64,000 nt of DNA from Cytophagales bacterium (GTDB taxonomy: Bacteria; Bacteroidota; Bacteroidia; Cytophagales; Thermoflexibacteraceae): the NCBI GenBank assembly GCA_004294445.1, contig REAZ01000017.1, positions 1-64,000 of the forward strand, written 5' to 3'. Of the stretch, positions 53,708 to 62,286 are shown in pieces. The position numbers were made by a program, and so were the translations under genes. How positions within the stretch are numbered: the first letter of the stretch is position 1; the number at the start of each line of letters is the position of its first letter. Below the pieces are notes generated by a model. That model was not told where the DNA came from. It searched no databases and was given only the letters and a program-made list of their open reading frames with translations.

Positions 53708-54349
53708 TTATTCTTGGTTCAGACTTTCTTCAATTTTTTTAACGGCATGGTGATAGGAGGCTTTGAGCGCACCTACCGAAGTCCCAAGCACCTCCGACAT
53801 CTGCTCGTAGGTAATGTCGTCAAAATATTTCATATTAAATACTAATCGCTGTTTATCAGGTAGTTGCAAAATTGCTTTTTGTAACTTTAGCTCGATTTCT
53901 TCCCCTGTAACGTGCATAGATTTATTGGAAGTGATGCTATTTAGTTTTCCCAGAAGTTCTTTTTTTACATCATGGATGGGCAGAAAAAACCTACGCTTTT
54001 TCTTTTCCAAAAAGGTAATACATTCATTGCTTGCGATGCGGTAGAGCCATGTAAACAGTTGTGATTCCTCCCGAAAATTCTCCAACCCCTTCCAAGCCTT
54101 AATGAATATTTCCTGTGTGAGGTCGTCCGTATCGTCATGGTCTATCACCATCTTGCGGACATGATGATAAATGCGCTCCTGGTATTTCCTGACCAAGAGG
54201 TTAAAGGCATAATTCCTTGTGTCTGCTTCCTTAAAGCGGGCAATGAGTTCTTTGTCGTCCAGCTCTTCCAAATTTGTTTTTACTGACCTTTTTTGGGATA
54301 ACGCCCCGCTTGCTTGCTTCGGGACAGACTGATTTTGTAATTGTACCAT
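53708..54349 (-). CDS. ECF-type RNA polymerase sigma factor
   Basis: The 213-residue protein has region 2 (AFNLLVRKYQERIYHHVRKM, DDLTQEIFIKAWKGL, TWLYRIASNECITF). Region 4 is a helix-turn-helix (LPDKQRLVFNMKYFDDITYEQMSEVLGTSVGALKASYHHAVKKI). Its N-terminus has a 30-residue low-complexity extension. It heads the operon with the anti-sigma-like and Spy-like genes, so it probably directs an envelope-stress response. Confidence 0.93.
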   Translation of the reverse strand: MVQLQNQSVPKQASGALSQKRSVKTNLEELDDKELIARFKEADTRNYAFNLLVRKYQERIYHHVRKMVIDHDDTDDLTQEIFIKAWKGLENFREESQLFTWLYRIASNECITFLEKKKRRFFLPIHDVKKELLGKLNSITSNKSMHVTGEEIELKLQKAILQLPDKQRLVFNMKYFDDITYEQMSEVLGTSVGALKASYHHAVKKIEESLNQE

Positions 54350-54593
54350 GCTCTACTTGATAATGTTTTGACTATTTGACAAAACACACCAACGAAGGTT
54401 TAAAGTACGTCAAATTTTTTTATAGCACTCCTTTATTTTTGGGGAATTATCCATAAGTTTATCTTTCTTTGTAGCACAAAATTAAACTTTTGAGGCGATT
54501 TCTCTATTTTTTATGAACGAGTCCTACTTATTTCATAAAAGTTTTTCTTAACATTGCAACTTTATTTCGTTCACTATAAATCAAATAACCCCC

Positions 54594-57500
54594 ATGAAAA
54601 ACAAATACCTAAGCCGACAAGTCCAACTTTTAGTAGCTTTTCTCTTTTTTCTATTTTTGGTAAATACTGCACAAGGGCAAGTGCCTTCTATTAGTTCCTT
54701 CACCCCTACTTCGGGCGTAGTAGGCACTACAGTAACTATCACAGGCACAAACTTTAATGCTACTGCTGCTAATAACAGTGTATATTTTGGGGCGATAAAG
54801 GTAACACCTACAGCGGGAAGTGCTACTTCGCTGACGGTAACTGTACCCGCAGGAGCTACTTCGGTTACGCCTATCATAGTGCAGGACAAAATCACAGGTT
54901 TACAGGCAAGCTCTATGGAAACTATCATAGGCACTACCACAAGGCAGTTTACAGTTACCAATACGCCTAATCTCATGCCTAACTATACTAAAACAGACTA
55001 TGCAACAAATAATTTCAATCCTCGGTCAGTCGCTATTGGAGATTTCAATGGAGATGGGAAGGCGGACTTTGCGGCTGCGAATTACGGTAGCAATAATGTA
55101 AGCATTCGCTTAGGCGACGGTATGGGCGGGTTCTCTGGAACAACTACAGTAGCAGTGGGTAGTAATCCTCAATCAGTTGCTATTGGGGATTTTAATGGAG
55201 ATGGGAAGGCAGACTTGGCAACTGCGAATAATAATTTTTCTAGTAGTACTGTAAGTATTCGCTTGGGGGATGGCTTGGGCGGGTTCTCTGGAACAACTAC
55301 GGTCGCAGTAGGTAATGATACTTATTCAGTAGTAATTGGAGATTTCAATGGAGATGGGAGGGCTGACTTGGCGACAACAAATTGGGGTAGTAACAATGTA
55401 AGTATTCGCTTAGGTGATGGCTTGGGAGGTTTCTCTGGAACAGCTACGGTAGCAGTAGGTGCTAGTCCTCAATCCATTGCTATTGGGGATTTCAATGGAG
55501 ATGGGAAGGCAGACTTGGCAACTGCAAATGAGAATAGTGGTAATGTAAGTATTCGCTTAGGCAATGGCTTGGGCGGGTTCACAGGAACGACTACAGTCGC
55601 AGTGGGTATACAACCCTGTTCAGTTGCTATTGGAGATTTTAATGGGGACGGGAAAGCAGACTTTGCCACTGCAAATATAGGTAGTGCTAATGTAAGTATT
55701 CGCTTAGGTGATGGCTTGGGTGGGTTCTCTGGAACGACTACAGTCTCAGTGGGTACTGGTCCTCGCTCAGTGGCTATTGGCGATTTTAATGGAGATGGGA
55801 AGGCAGACTTTGCGACTGCGAATTGGAATAGCAGTAGCAATAATGTAAGCATTCGCTTAGGGGATGGCTTGGGCGGGTTCTCAGGAACGACTACAGTCGC
55901 AGTGGGTACTAATCCTTGGTCTGTTGCTATTGGAGACTTCAATGGGGATGGGAAAGCTGACATTGCCAGTACGAATGCTTTTAGTGCCAATGTAAGTGTG
56001 TTGTTATATACACCTCTTTCTTTCCCCCCTACCCTCTCCGCCCTTTCCCCATTAAACATTCAAGAAGATGCGGGTTTGCAAACGGTGAACCTTTTGGGCA
56101 TTACTGATGGCGGAGAAGGAGGTCAAACCCTCACCATTACCGCCACTTCGGATAATACAGCTTTAGTGGCTAACCCTACCATTACCTACACCAGCCCAAA
56201 TACCACAGGGACATTGAACTTTACTTCCCTAGCCGATGCCAATGGCACAGCCACCATCAGTGTCAATGTCAATGATGGCGTTGCCACTATTACCAAGACT
56301 TTTTTAGTTACCGTTACTGCGGTCAATGATGCACCGATTTTCACCAAAGGAAGCAACCCCAATGTCCAAATCAATGCAGGCAATCAGAGCTTTACCGCTT
56401 GGGCTACGGCTGTGAGTGATGGCGATCCCGAAATTACCCAAGTATTGAGTTTTACGCTCACCAATGACAATGCGGCACTGTTTAGTGTGCAGCCCGCCAT
56501 TTCTCCTTCGGGGGACTTGACTTTTACCCCTGCCGCAGGGCAGTTAGGGCTGGCAAATCTTACCGTCATGCTCACTGATGATGGCAGCAGTGTACTGCCC
56601 AATGTCAATGAAAGTGCGGTGCAGAACTTTACCATTTCCGTAGTCAATACCAATAACCAAGCCCCTGTTTTTACCAAGGGTGCAGACCAATTGGTATTGG
56701 AAGATGCGGGCGCACAGAGTATTACAGCTTGGGCTACAGGCATAGATGATGGAGATCCTTCGCTGAATCAGCAACTTACCTTTGAAATTGTTAGCAATTC
56801 TAATCCTAATTTATTTTCAGTCCCCCCTGCCATTAGCGAAAATGGGACTTTGACCTATACTTCTGCGCCTAATGCCAATGGCGTAGCCAATATTTCTATT
56901 CGCCTGAAAGACAATGGATTAGGTACGCTACCTAACGTCAATGTGTCTGCCAATCAAAGCTTTAGTATTACGGTCAATGCAATCAATGACGTACCTATTT
57001 TTGCAAAAGGAGATAATATTTCTATTCAAAGTAACCAAAATAGTACATCTGTAAATGCTCAATCTTTTGGGGCTTGGGCAAAAAATATAGATGATGGCGA
57101 CCCCGAACTTACCCAAGTTTTGACTTTTGAACTCACCAACGACAACAATGCTATTTTTGAGGTGCAGCCCGCCCTAAACCCTAATGGAACGCTGACTTTT
57201 ACACCAAAAAATACAGTGAGCAATGGGAAAGCTACTGTTACCATCTTGCTAAAAGATAACGGTTCTAATGTGATGCCTAACGTCAATCAGACTGCACCCC
57301 AAACTTTCACGATTACCATTTTTAATCCCTTGAATGATGCTCCTACTTTTGACTTGGGAACAGCTATTACGGTGAATGAAAATTCAGGATTACAAACTAT
57401 CGCAAATTTTGCCACCAATATAGATGATGGCGACCCCGAAATTGCACAGGGGTTGGGTTTTGTAGTTACCAACGATAAGAATGATTTATTTTCGCAACAA

Positions 57501-60011
57501 CCTACTATTCAGGCAGATGGCACATTGACTTTTGCTGCCAAGCCCAATGCCAACGGAACAGTAGAGGTGAGTGTAGTCTTGGTAGATGACGGAGCAACTG
57601 CGCTACCTAATGTCAATAAAAGTGAACTTAAAAAATTTACTATCCATATCACCCCTATCAATCTTGCACCTACTTTTTCCCTCAATCGGGAGGGGCAGTA
57701 TTACTATTACTCGGAAAATGTACAGTACTACTATTACAATTATTGGTACAATACGCCTTTTGAAATATTGAACTATAATACAGACGGGGCAGTAAGTAGG
57801 GAGAATTTTGCCATTCATATCGAAGATGGCGAGCCAGAACTTGTCCAAGTTTTAACCTTTGAGGTAAGCAATGATAACAATGCCCTATTTACGGTTCAGC
57901 CTTTTCTTGATGCCAATGGCAGGCTAATTTATGCTGTTGCCCCCCAAGCATTGGGAACAGCCAATGTTACTGTGGTACTGAAAGATGACGGTTCAAATGT
58001 GCCACCCAATAGCAATACAAGCACAAGCCGCACTTTCAAAATTACGGTTCGGGGCAAAAATATCGTGTATTTTGATGAAAATAACAACGGAGTTCGCGAT
58101 GCCAATGAACCAATAAGGGCAAATGCCTTGGTAAAACTCAATGATTTTCGCTATGCCTATTCCAATGCAAAAGGGGAATATGATGCCTACTCGAATGGCA
58201 ATTATACCATTGCTCCGCTTTTGCCTCCTAACTTTACTTCTTCCAATCCTATTAATTATACTGGTAATCAAATAGGCTGGCTTGCTGGTAAAGACTTTGG
58301 CTTGGTAGGGAAGCCTACTAAAGATGTAGCTATTTATACATGGAACGGGTCTGCTCGCCCCGGTTTTAATACCTACTATTACATTTTTTACCAAAACAGA
58401 GGCGACAAACCTCAAAGTGGGAACATTGCTTTTACTTTTGATGAAAGATTGGAATATATACAAACACTTTATGGCAATGCACCTGTATTCATCAATGGCA
58501 ATAATTTGGTGTATCGCTATGAAAACCTACAAGCGGGAGAATACGGGGTATTTTTAGTTCATTTGAAAGTACCTGTAAGAGAGGATTTTATCTTGGGACA
58601 GACTCGTATTTATGCGCATACCAGTATCAATATGAATGAAGGAGAAGTCATTTTCCAAGATGATGTACCAGACAACAATGACAACAATCACTGCATGATT
58701 GTGAGAAATTCCTACGACCCTAACGATAAGCAGGTGAGTCCTGCGGGGAATATCAGCCCTGAGTTTGTAGCAGATAGGGAGTTTTTGACTTATACTGTTC
58801 GCTTTCAGAACGAAGGCACTGCTGAGGCAATTCGGGTAGAAGTCAGAGATACCTTGTCTAATTTCTTGGATTTTAGCACCATAGAAATCTTAGGGGCAAG
58901 CCATACATTTAACTTCTTACTCACAGGCAATCAGGCAGTTTGGCACTTTGAAAATATCAATCTCCCTCCAAAAAGAGATAACGAACTGGGCAGCATTGGC
59001 TTTTTTACTTTCCGTATCAAGCCGAAGGCAAACGTAATCGTGGGCAATGAAATCGTCAATCGTTCGGGCATTTACTTTGACTTTAATCCGCCCATCATTA
59101 CCAATTCGGTAAAAACAAAAGTAGTAGAGGACATGGAAGCCCCTTTTATTGTGAGCCTCTCCCCTGAAAATAATGCAAAAGATGTACCTACCACCAAAAA
59201 ATTATTTTTGTCGTTCAATGAAAAAGTAGTCAAAGGCATTGGCGAAATACTGCTCTTGGAAGATGGCGCACTCAAGCAAACTATTGATGTAAGAAGTAGC
59301 AAAGTTAGTGTTACTAACGAGATAGTTTTTATCGACAATGCAGTATTTGCAAAGGATAAAACCATTACTGTTAAATTGGCGCAAGGCACTTTTACAGACG
59401 TAAAAAGGAATGTTTTTGCAGGGCTAAACGACTGGACTTTTAACCAAGTCGTAAGAGTTCCACTCGTACCCGTTTTGACGGCACAAGCGGAAAATAAAAG
59501 TGTAACTTTGACATGGAGCAGCACCGAAGATAAAAATATTACCTATGAAATATATATGTATTCGGCAAATACGCCACAAAGATTGGTAGGTAGCACCAGC
59601 AAGGGAAGTTTCAAAGTAGAAGGCTTGAGCAACGGCATAACCTATTATTTTCGTATCAAAACCATCAATACTTTTTCTGGTGTGCAAAGTGGGTTTTCAG
59701 AAACAATATCAGTGCGCCCGTCAGTAGTCCTTTCTGCACAAACTGAGGTAGAAAACTATGATTTTCAACTCTACCCCAATCCGAGCAAAGATAGGTTTAC
59801 CCTCGAAGGCAAACTCAAGGAAGCAACTAACTTGCAAATGACTGTTTTTGATATGACTGGAAGGAAAGTTTATGAACAAAGTAGGGCTAAGACTTCTTAT
59901 CTAAAAACAGAGATTGACTTGGGCAATTTGCCAAGCGGTTTGTATATATTAGTCATTAGTGGAGATACCCAAAAACTGCAAATAAGCAAAAAAATGGTCA
60001 AGGAAAATTAG
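54594..60011 (+). CDS. Giant secreted protein with TIG, FG-GAP, cadherin-like and type IX sorting domains
   Basis: The 1805-residue protein has a signal peptide (LVNTAQGQ), then an IPT/TIG domain (about 30-105). Seven FG-GAP-type repeats (about 143-470) follow, each with a calcium-binding loop of the DFNGDGKAD kind. Six cadherin/Ig-like repeats of about 110 residues (470-1150) come next, with shared LPNVN and DGDPE motifs. After them are an SdrD_B-like segment (FDENNNGVRDANEP), a DUF7619-like domain (SYDPNDKQVSP), a Big_5-type domain and a fibronectin III domain. A C-terminal type A sorting domain (LYPNPSKDRF, then LPSGLYILVI) ends the protein. It should be exported by the type IX system and act as a surface adhesin or matrix protein. 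Confidence 0.95.
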   Translation: MKNKYLSRQVQLLVAFLFFLFLVNTAQGQVPSISSFTPTSGVVGTTVTITGTNFNATAANNSVYFGAIKVTPTAGSATSLTVTVPAGATSVTPIIVQDKITGLQASSMETIIGTTTRQFTVTNTPNLMPNYTKTDYATNNFNPRSVAIGDFNGDGKADFAAANYGSNNVSIRLGDGMGGFSGTTTVAVGSNPQSVAIGDFNGDGKADLATANNNFSSSTVSIRLGDGLGGFSGTTTVAVGNDTYSVVIGDFNGDGRADLATTNWGSNNVSIRLGDGLGGFSGTATVAVGASPQSIAIGDFNGDGKADLATANENSGNVSIRLGNGLGGFTGTTTVAVGIQPCSVAIGDFNGDGKADFATANIGSANVSIRLGDGLGGFSGTTTVSVGTGPRSVAIGDFNGDGKADFATANWNSSSNNVSIRLGDGLGGFSGTTTVAVGTNPWSVAIGDFNGDGKADIASTNAFSANVSVLLYTPLSFPPTLSALSPLNIQEDAGLQTVNLLGITDGGEGGQTLTITATSDNTALVANPTITYTSPNTTGTLNFTSLADANGTATISVNVNDGVATITKTFLVTVTAVNDAPIFTKGSNPNVQINAGNQSFTAWATAVSDGDPEITQVLSFTLTNDNAALFSVQPAISPSGDLTFTPAAGQLGLANLTVMLTDDGSSVLPNVNESAVQNFTISVVNTNNQAPVFTKGADQLVLEDAGAQSITAWATGIDDGDPSLNQQLTFEIVSNSNPNLFSVPPAISENGTLTYTSAPNANGVANISIRLKDNGLGTLPNVNVSANQSFSITVNAINDVPIFAKGDNISIQSNQNSTSVNAQSFGAWAKNIDDGDPELTQVLTFELTNDNNAIFEVQPALNPNGTLTFTPKNTVSNGKATVTILLKDNGSNVMPNVNQTAPQTFTITIFNPLNDAPTFDLGTAITVNENSGLQTIANFATNIDDGDPEIAQGLGFVVTNDKNDLFSQQPTIQADGTLTFAAKPNANGTVEVSVVLVDDGATALPNVNKSELKKFTIHITPINLAPTFSLNREGQYYYYSENVQYYYYNYWYNTPFEILNYNTDGAVSRENFAIHIEDGEPELVQVLTFEVSNDNNALFTVQPFLDANGRLIYAVAPQALGTANVTVVLKDDGSNVPPNSNTSTSRTFKITVRGKNIVYFDENNNGVRDANEPIRANALVKLNDFRYAYSNAKGEYDAYSNGNYTIAPLLPPNFTSSNPINYTGNQIGWLAGKDFGLVGKPTKDVAIYTWNGSARPGFNTYYYIFYQNRGDKPQSGNIAFTFDERLEYIQTLYGNAPVFINGNNLVYRYENLQAGEYGVFLVHLKVPVREDFILGQTRIYAHTSINMNEGEVIFQDDVPDNNDNNHCMIVRNSYDPNDKQVSPAGNISPEFVADREFLTYTVRFQNEGTAEAIRVEVRDTLSNFLDFSTIEILGASHTFNFLLTGNQAVWHFENINLPPKRDNELGSIGFFTFRIKPKANVIVGNEIVNRSGIYFDFNPPIITNSVKTKVVEDMEAPFIVSLSPENNAKDVPTTKKLFLSFNEKVVKGIGEILLLEDGALKQTIDVRSSKVSVTNEIVFIDNAVFAKDKTITVKLAQGTFTDVKRNVFAGLNDWTFNQVVRVPLVPVLTAQAENKSVTLTWSSTEDKNITYEIYMYSANTPQRLVGSTSKGSFKVEGLSNGITYYFRIKTINTFSGVQSGFSETISVRPSVVLSAQTEVENYDFQLYPNPSKDRFTLEGKLKEATNLQMTVFDMTGRKVYEQSRAKTSYLKTEIDLGNLPSGLYILVISGDTQKLQISKKMVKEN
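55020..56010 (+). repeat. DNA tandem repeat encoding seven FG-GAP units
   Basis: Inside the giant gene, seven units of about 130-145 bp repeat with very high nucleotide similarity (six complete, the last partial). Each encodes SVAIGDFNGDGKAD followed by a variable loop and VSIRLGDGLGGFSGTTTVAVG. The variation clusters in the loop after the calcium site. The similarity suggests recent expansion or homogenisation by recombination. Confidence 0.9.
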
Positions 60012-60012
60012 T

Positions 60013-60131
60013 TTGCACAAGACGGTCTGTACCGCAGGTCTGACCGTTTAAAACACCTTAAGATGCAGGTCAGACGGGGTCGCCCCAGACCTGCGGTGCA
60101 GACCAAAATAATGGCAAACGCAACTTACGTT
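60013..60131 (-). repeat. 119-bp palindromic repeat element, copy B
   Basis: This is the reverse-orientation partner of 25426-25544, with four differences by eye. It begins 2 bp after the stop codon of the giant T9SS gene and ends 21 bp before the likely start of the Crp/Fnr gene. The minus strand here corresponds to the plus strand of copy A. Confidence 0.9.
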
Positions 60132-60152
60132 GTTTATAAAAAAAGCCCTAAA

Positions 60153-60659
60153 ATGAGAGAAATCATAGCACTTTCAGAAAAAACGATTTGTATTGAAAGA
60201 AATGAATTTCTGAAAGTACAAGGAAGCATCGATACAAACGTCTATTACGTGGAGAGCGGTAGCTTGAGGGTTTTTATTTTGGACGATTGCGAGGAGCGAA
60301 TTATCAGGTTCGGATACAGAGAAAACCTAATTGTTTCTTTAGACTCTTTTCTGACGGGCAAGCCTTCCGACTTTTTCATTCAAGCAATCAAAAAGACAGT
60401 CATCAGGGTCATCAGCAAATCGCAAATAGACCACTTTTTAAAAACAGAAAGCAACAGAATTTTATGGATAAAAATCCTCGAAAACTTGCTCGTCCAACAA
60501 ATTGAGCGGGAGGTAGATATATTGACAAATTCGCCCAAAGAAAGATACCAAAGGGTTTTGAAAAGAAGCCCGCAACTTTTTCAGGAAATCCCTAATAGGC
60601 ACATTGCCAATTATTTAAGAATGAGTGCTGAAACTTTATCAAGATTAAAAAAGTCTTGA
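60153..60659 (+). CDS. Crp/Fnr family transcriptional regulator
   Basis: The ATG at 60153 gives 168 residues. The frame is open back to 60063, but those 30 codons run mostly through the palindromic repeat and are rejected as a start. A cyclic-nucleotide-binding-like beta barrel (EFLKVQGSIDTNVYYVESGSLRVFI, IIRFGYRENLIVSLDSFLTGKPS) is followed by a short C-terminal helix-turn-helix (IPNRHIANYLRMSAETLSRLKKS). It fits the Bacteroidota subgroup often beside DinB-fold genes. The effector is unknown. The nearby repeat may have replaced its promoter region. Confidence 0.85.
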   Translation: MREIIALSEKTICIERNEFLKVQGSIDTNVYYVESGSLRVFILDDCEERIIRFGYRENLIVSLDSFLTGKPSDFFIQAIKKTVIRVISKSQIDHFLKTESNRILWIKILENLLVQQIEREVDILTNSPKERYQRVLKRSPQLFQEIPNRHIANYLRMSAETLSRLKKS

Positions 60660-60717
60660 CTTCAATCAAGATTTATGAAAATTGATTTAAGGATATTTGC
60701 ATAAAATTTTAAATAAT

Positions 60718-61269
60718 ATGCAAACAGAAGATTTAATCCAATCCCTCATAGAGCAAACAAGGCAAATCAGCAACCGAGTTGAAAAACTCAAAAGTTATGA
60801 TTTGGATACCCTGACGTGGAAAGTAAGCCCAACTTCGTGGAACATTTTGGAATGTTTGGAGCATTTGAATTTGTACGGCGATTTTTATTTACCTAAAATT
60901 GAAAGCAAAATCAAAGAATCCAGCACAAAGAGCGAAGCCCAATTTAAGAGCGGACTTTTAGGTGGCTATTTTGCAGATAGTATGTTGCCCAAAGCAAAGC
61001 TAAACAAGATGAAGACCTTTAAGGACAAAAATCCCTTAAATGCCAAACTCGACAAAGGCGTTATCGAAAAATCCTATCAGCAGCAAATGAAACTTTTGGA
61101 CTTGCTAAATAGGTCGAGGAAGGTGAGTTTGAACAAGGTGAAGATTGAAATCTCCATCACAAGTTTAATCAAACTTAAATTAGGTGATACTTTTCAGTTT
61201 TTTATAAACCACATTACTAGGCACTTAGCCCAAATTGACAGCATACAAGCAGCAATGAAAAGTACCTAA
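60718..61269 (+). CDS. DinB-fold (DinB/YfiT-like) protein
   Basis: The ATG at 60718 gives 183 residues; a TTG at 60697 is an unlikely start. The helical bundle has the DinB-type metal-site positions in WNILECLEHLNLYGDFY and FFINHITRHLAQIDSI, where His residues line up in the family. Such enzymes include bacillithiol or mycothiol transferases and hydrolases. It follows the Crp/Fnr gene by 58 bp, a pairing common in Bacteroidota, and may be its target. Confidence 0.85.
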   Translation: MQTEDLIQSLIEQTRQISNRVEKLKSYDLDTLTWKVSPTSWNILECLEHLNLYGDFYLPKIESKIKESSTKSEAQFKSGLLGGYFADSMLPKAKLNKMKTFKDKNPLNAKLDKGVIEKSYQQQMKLLDLLNRSRKVSLNKVKIEISITSLIKLKLGDTFQFFINHITRHLAQIDSIQAAMKST

Positions 61270-61386
61270 ATTTATTTTTGGCTATCTAAAATATTGATTT
61301 TTTTAAGGCATTTATCCTTTTTTTCTTAACTTTACGAAGCGGATAATTTCTTTTAGTTTCAAAAAAATGACTAATGCCTATCACAG

Positions 61387-62253
61387 ATGAAACAATACTT
61401 CTTGGTCGTATGGTACTTTTGGGCAAGCACCTCCATTTTTGCCCAAAACTCTCTCGTTAAGCCTCGCCCAGAGCCAGCTTCTTTTGCCAATGATTATGCA
61501 GAAGTGCTGTCGGCAAGCGATGAACAACGTTTAGAAGAAAAACTGAAACAGTACGAAAAAGCAACTTCTCACCAGTTTGCCATTGTGATTATTCCTTCTT
61601 TGCAAGGCAATAATTTGGAGAAACTTACCAACGAATGGTTCAAAACATGGGGCATCGGGCAGAAGGAAAAAAATAATGGCTTGCTCATTTTGCTTGCCGT
61701 GAAAGAGAGAAAAGTACGCATAGAGGTTGGCTATGGTTTGGAAAAAATAATACCTGCTACGGAAACTACCAAAGTGATAGACAATTACTTACGCCCTAAC
61801 TTCAAAAATGGCAATTTTTATCAAGGTTTTGACGAGGCTATTGCTTACCTGATGGAATTAGCACAAAAAGAAACATCAGTTTTGCCACAGCCCACAGCAA
61901 ATGCTACACAGCCCAATGCGGGAAGCGGGACAGCAAATAGCGAAAGTGAATATTCTTTTTTCGACTTATGCTTTGATGTAGCATACGTAGGTATTTTTTT
62001 ATTTATTTGTATGAAGTTATACAAGTGGCTGAGGAAACCGAAAAAATACGCAACACACACAACTGATAGCACCTTAGATAATGATGTTGATAATATTCAA
62101 GGGAGAAATATGGTCATGGGAGAATTGCATAAAAATTCGAATGCGTCTTCCTTCTCTTCTGACGACTCCTCAAGTAGTTCAGATACTTCATCTTCCGATA
62201 GTAGCTTTGGAGGAGGAGATTCGGGCGGGGGCGGTTCGAGTGGGGATTGGTAA
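61387..62253 (+). CDS. TPM-domain (YgcG/TLP18.3-like) membrane protein
   Basis: The 288-residue protein has a signal peptide (STSIFAQ) and a TPM domain (about 30-160: FANDYAEVLSASDEQRLEEKL, NNGLLILLAVKERKVRIEVGYGLE). One transmembrane helix lies near 198-215. The cytoplasmic tail is extremely rich in Ser, Asp and Gly and ends GGGGSSGDW, as in YgcG-type proteins. TPM proteins are linked to photosystem repair in plants and to envelope functions in bacteria. The role here is unknown. Confidence 0.88.
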   Translation: MKQYFLVVWYFWASTSIFAQNSLVKPRPEPASFANDYAEVLSASDEQRLEEKLKQYEKATSHQFAIVIIPSLQGNNLEKLTNEWFKTWGIGQKEKNNGLLILLAVKERKVRIEVGYGLEKIIPATETTKVIDNYLRPNFKNGNFYQGFDEAIAYLMELAQKETSVLPQPTANATQPNAGSGTANSESEYSFFDLCFDVAYVGIFLFICMKLYKWLRKPKKYATHTTDSTLDNDVDNIQGRNMVMGELHKNSNASSFSSDDSSSSSDTSSSDSSFGGGDSGGGGSSGDW

Positions 62254-62286
62254 AATTAAGATAAAATTTTCTAAATTTGAGAAGCA

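Noticed and set aside
55469-56059. 196-residue minus-strand frame inside the giant T9SS gene
   Set aside because: It is the antisense shadow of the FG-GAP repeats, repetitive in the same period, with no independent start region or motif.
60063-60152. Thirty-residue N-terminal extension of the Crp/Fnr regulator
   Set aside because: Most of it is read from the 119-bp repeat and has no family similarity; the ATG at 60153 begins the conserved domain.
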